Shown: positions 5,465 to 6,500 of the stretch, in pieces
Layout of the letters: each line of letters begins with the position of its first letter
Numbering within the stretch: the first letter of the stretch is position 1
Source: Acidimicrobiia bacterium UBA4744
GTDB lineage: Bacteria > Actinomycetota > Acidimicrobiia > Spongiisociales > UBA4744
NCBI GenBank assembly: GCA_002403855.1
Contig: DHIO01000020.1
Location: 1-6,500 of the forward strand
Length of the DNA stretch: 6,500 bases
Reading direction: 5' to 3'
Notes under the pieces: generated by a model
What the model was told of the DNA's origin: nothing
Databases searched by the model: none
What the model saw: the letters and a program-made list of their open reading frames with translations, nothing else
Position numbers and translations under genes: made by a program

Positions 5465-5668
5465 TGGGGGTCCTCGTTCCCGAACGAAGGCGCCGGGGCT
5501 CCATGATGGGAGCCAGGGCCGACGGCGGTGCGAAGGCCGTCACGATGCCTCTCAACGGCGGCGACAGGGTAGGGGCTGTCGTTTTCGCCGGAGTGACACC
5601 GGTGCCCCGATAGCGCTTCGGTCTTGGGTGGGGGCGGTTGACAACCACCCTTGGACAAGGACCCCCAA
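5464..5668 (+). other. 205-base element with nested helices, possible structured RNA or MITE-like repeat
   Basis: The element is closed by an exact 11-bp helix, TTGGGGGTCCT (5464-5474) with AGGACCCCCAA (5658-5668). Inside, almost every segment pairs. There is a CGTT/AACG hairpin (5475-5486) and a central 8-bp helix GGCGCCGG/CCGGTGCC (5489-5496 with 5599-5606, one G-U). The central helix encloses three hairpins: GGCTCC/GGAGCC (5497-5514), GACGGC/GCCGTC (5521-5541), and a long arm of 3+5+6 bp (5551-5593, CTC, CGGCG and CGACAG with CTGTCG, CGCCG and GAG). After it come CCGA/TCGG (5607-5621) and GGGTGG/CCACCC (5626-5650). No convincing coding frame is present. The flanks show no target-site duplication that I can see. 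It does not match a riboswitch or housekeeping RNA that I recognise. GC-rich DNA folds easily, so the fold is a hypothesis. Confidence 0.5.
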
Positions 5669-5744
5669 AGCAAATCGGTTGAGTTGTCATTCGGAGTGTC
5701 GCGCACTGGCGTGCGGCTGTCCACTGGTTTTGGGACTGCCGGCG

Positions 5745-5758
5745 CGTACTTCGTACTT
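5745..5758 (-). repeat. Two heptads AAGTACG on the minus strand
   Basis: CGTACTTCGTACTT on the plus strand reads as AAGTACG twice on the minus strand. The same heptamer also occurs at 907-913 (plus strand, in the tuf-rpmG array) and at 5459-5465 (minus strand, at the edge of the structured element). The remaining sequence between the structured element and the putative rplJ promoter (5669-5784) holds nothing else I can identify. Confidence 0.5.
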
Positions 5759-5784
5759 GAGAACCGGGATTTCGGAATAGGAAA

Positions 5785-5813
5785 TGCGCACTACATGCGA
5801 AGCGTGGTACTGT
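5785..5813 (+). promoter_or_regulatory. Possible promoter for rplJ
   Basis: TACTGT (5808-5813) fits the actinobacterial -10 pattern TANNNT. Seventeen bases upstream is TGCGCA (5785-5790), a poor -35 with three of six consensus bases. A transcript would start near 5820, just before the conserved part of the L10 leader, which is what one would expect. The match is weak on its own. Confidence 0.35.
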
Positions 5814-5819
5814 CCTCCC

Positions 5820-5950
5820 CACAACTCCAAACCTCGGCCGAAGACCGCCGGTGCCCCCAAGGCTCAAAGGGATATCCCGCCTGCGTAGGTTGGACCTCTC
5901 ACGGGGCCCACTTCGTCTTCGACGAGGGCCCCCTTTTTGATGAGGAGGAG
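5820..5950 (+). promoter_or_regulatory. Ribosomal protein L10 leader (rplJ autoregulatory 5' region)
   Basis: The sequence upstream of rplJ carries the block GGCCGAAGACCGCCGGT (5836-5852), which I recognise from actinobacterial L10 leaders. It is followed by helices typical of such a leader: CCAAGGC (5857-5863) against GCC (5879-5881) and TTGG (5890-5893), enclosing the small hairpin GGG-ATAT-CCC (5869-5878), and a CCT-GCGT-AGG turn (5880-5889). In the known system, L10 complexed with L7/L12 binds this leader and lowers expression of rplJ-rplL. Here a terminator hairpin follows directly, so control may be by premature termination. GCCCC (5853-5857) could pair with GGGGC (5903-5907) as an antiterminator; that pairing is inferred. 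Exact boundaries are approximate. Confidence 0.8.
5902..5938 (+). terminator. Intrinsic terminator/attenuator just upstream of rplJ
   Basis: GGGGCCC (5903-5909) pairs with GGGCCCC (5926-5932), and TCGTC (5913-5917) pairs with GACGA (5921-5925) above a three-base bulge, with loop TTC. Five T residues follow (5934-5938). It lies before the Shine-Dalgarno of rplJ, so it would stop transcription ahead of that gene unless overridden, consistent with attenuation by the L10 leader. Confidence 0.8.
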
Positions 5951-5952
5951 TA

Positions 5953-6500
5953 ATGCCAAGACCTGAGAAGGTCCAGGCAGTTGAACAGATACGAGAGCAG
6001 TTCGACGAGGCGCGGGCCACTTTCGTGACCGAGTATCGCGGACTGACGGTTGCCGAGCAGCAGCAGCTGCGACGTGACGTCAAGAGGGCCCGAGGTGAAT
6101 ACCGCGTGCTCAAGATGTCACTCACTCGGCGGGCCGTGCAGGACATGTCTCTCGAAGGGCTACCCGAACTGCTCATGGGGCCGACTGCTCTAGCGTTTGC
6201 CAACGAGGATCCGGTTCCGGTTGCGAAGGCTTTGCGTGACTTCGCATCCGAGCACGACAGCCTGATCATCAAGGGAGGGATTCTCGGAGGGGCTCTCTTG
6301 CCACCCGAGCAGATCTCCCGGTTGGCCGAAATCGAGTCGCGGGAGGTCTTGCTCGCCAAGATCGCCGGCGGTATCAAAGCTCCGTGGTCCAAGATGGCCG
6401 GGATGCTGGGCGCCAAGCTCCGCGATGCTGCATCGATGTTCTCTCAACTGCTGGATAGGAAGGAAGAAGATGGGCCGGCTGAGGTAGCTGCGGAGGCTGA
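5953..6500 (+). CDS. rplJ: 50S ribosomal protein L10, 3' end beyond window
   Basis: L10 anchors the L7/L12 dimers to the ribosome and, with them, represses its own operon. The 182 visible residues run from MPRPEKVQAVEQIREQFDEARATFVTEYRGLTVAEQQQLRRDVK, the rRNA-binding N-terminal domain with the family motif YRGLTV. They continue through KMSLTRRAV, the GPTALAFANEDPVPVAKAL and IKGGILGGALL segments, to a C-terminal helix (about 155-170, MLGAKLRDAASMFSQLL) that in the family binds L7/L12. The frame is still open at base 6500 in an acidic Ala/Glu-rich tail, so the gene is probably nearly complete. ATG 5953 sits four bases after AGGAGG (5943-5948). rplL would be expected next. Confidence 0.97.
   Translation, partial: MPRPEKVQAVEQIREQFDEARATFVTEYRGLTVAEQQQLRRDVKRARGEYRVLKMSLTRRAVQDMSLEGLPELLMGPTALAFANEDPVPVAKALRDFASEHDSLIIKGGILGGALLPPEQISRLAEIESREVLLAKIAGGIKAPWSKMAGMLGAKLRDAASMFSQLLDRKEEDGPAEVAAEA

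Noticed and set aside
5638..5660. Perfect TTGACA -35 box at 5638-5643
   Set aside because: No acceptable -10 lies 16-18 bases downstream; that position is a C-run inside the closing helix of the structured element.
5464..5668. Identification of the structured element as a B12 riboswitch, RNase P RNA or 6S RNA
   Set aside because: The diagnostic conserved blocks of those RNAs are not present in either orientation, and 6S RNA would be one long hairpin rather than a branched fold.
5651..5953. Open frame of 100 codons in the rplJ leader, starting TTG and ending in a TAATG overlap with rplJ
   Set aside because: It runs through the L10 leader and the terminator hairpin, has no ribosome binding site and resembles no protein. 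The overlap is explained by the AGGAGGAGTAATG context of rplJ.
5274..6416. Long minus-strand open frame (380 codons) over rplA end, spacer and rplJ
   Set aside because: It is antisense to two clear ribosomal protein genes and to the L10 leader, is rich in Arg, Ser and Pro, and shows no domain. High GC content makes such frames common.

Overview
The window is a stretch of core ribosomal and transcription genes, all on the + strand. It most likely comes from a high-GC actinobacterium (Actinomycetota). The evidence is the gene order tuf - rpmG - HadA/HadB-like dehydratase - tRNA-Trp - secE - nusG - rplK - rplA - rplJ, which closely parallels Mycobacterium tuberculosis (rpmG2 - hadA - hadB - hadC - trpT - secE - nusG - rplK - rplA). 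The acidic N-terminal tail on NusG and an L10 leader with the GCCGAAGACCGCCGGT block seen in actinobacterial rplJ leaders point the same way. I cannot name the class or genus. The dense short intergenic repeats suggest an uncultured or metagenome-derived lineage, which is a guess.

Layout. 1-837: C-terminal 70% of EF-Tu (5' end outside the window), with a GC-rich hairpin straddling its stop. 838-942: spacer filled by a degenerate 7-base tandem repeat. 943-1104: ribosomal protein L33. 1105-1223: spacer ending in a perfect hairpin. 1224-2087: double-hotdog (MaoC-type) dehydratase that looks like HadA and HadB fused in one chain. 2092-2667 and 2664-3005: ECF sigma factor and overlapping zinc-binding, membrane-anchored anti-sigma factor. 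3013-3042: strong promoter. 3066-3141: tRNA-Trp. 3167-3466 secE and 3472-4104 nusG. 4105-4194: spacer with another 7-base-period repeat. 4195-4623 rplK and 4685-5380 rplA. 5381-5952: a 572-base spacer holding an inverted/heptad repeat, a 205-base element that folds almost completely into a branched structure, a short heptad pair, a possible promoter, the L10 leader and an attenuator-like terminator. 5953-6500: rplJ (L10), cut by the window end.

How the genes work together. tuf, rpmG, tRNA-Trp, rplK, rplA and rplJ make translation components. SecE is the essential small translocon subunit and NusG couples RNA polymerase to the ribosome. The dehydratase belongs to fatty-acid-type chemistry and the sigma/anti-sigma pair to signal-dependent transcription. 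These three are the accessory part of an otherwise housekeeping locus.

I do not see a CRISPR array, phage genes, a transposase or a defence system. The points most worth a second look are the structured 205-base element before rplJ, the recurrence of 7-base-period repeats in three separate spacers, the HadA-HadB-type fusion, and the G/T-rich codon choice of tuf compared with its neighbours.
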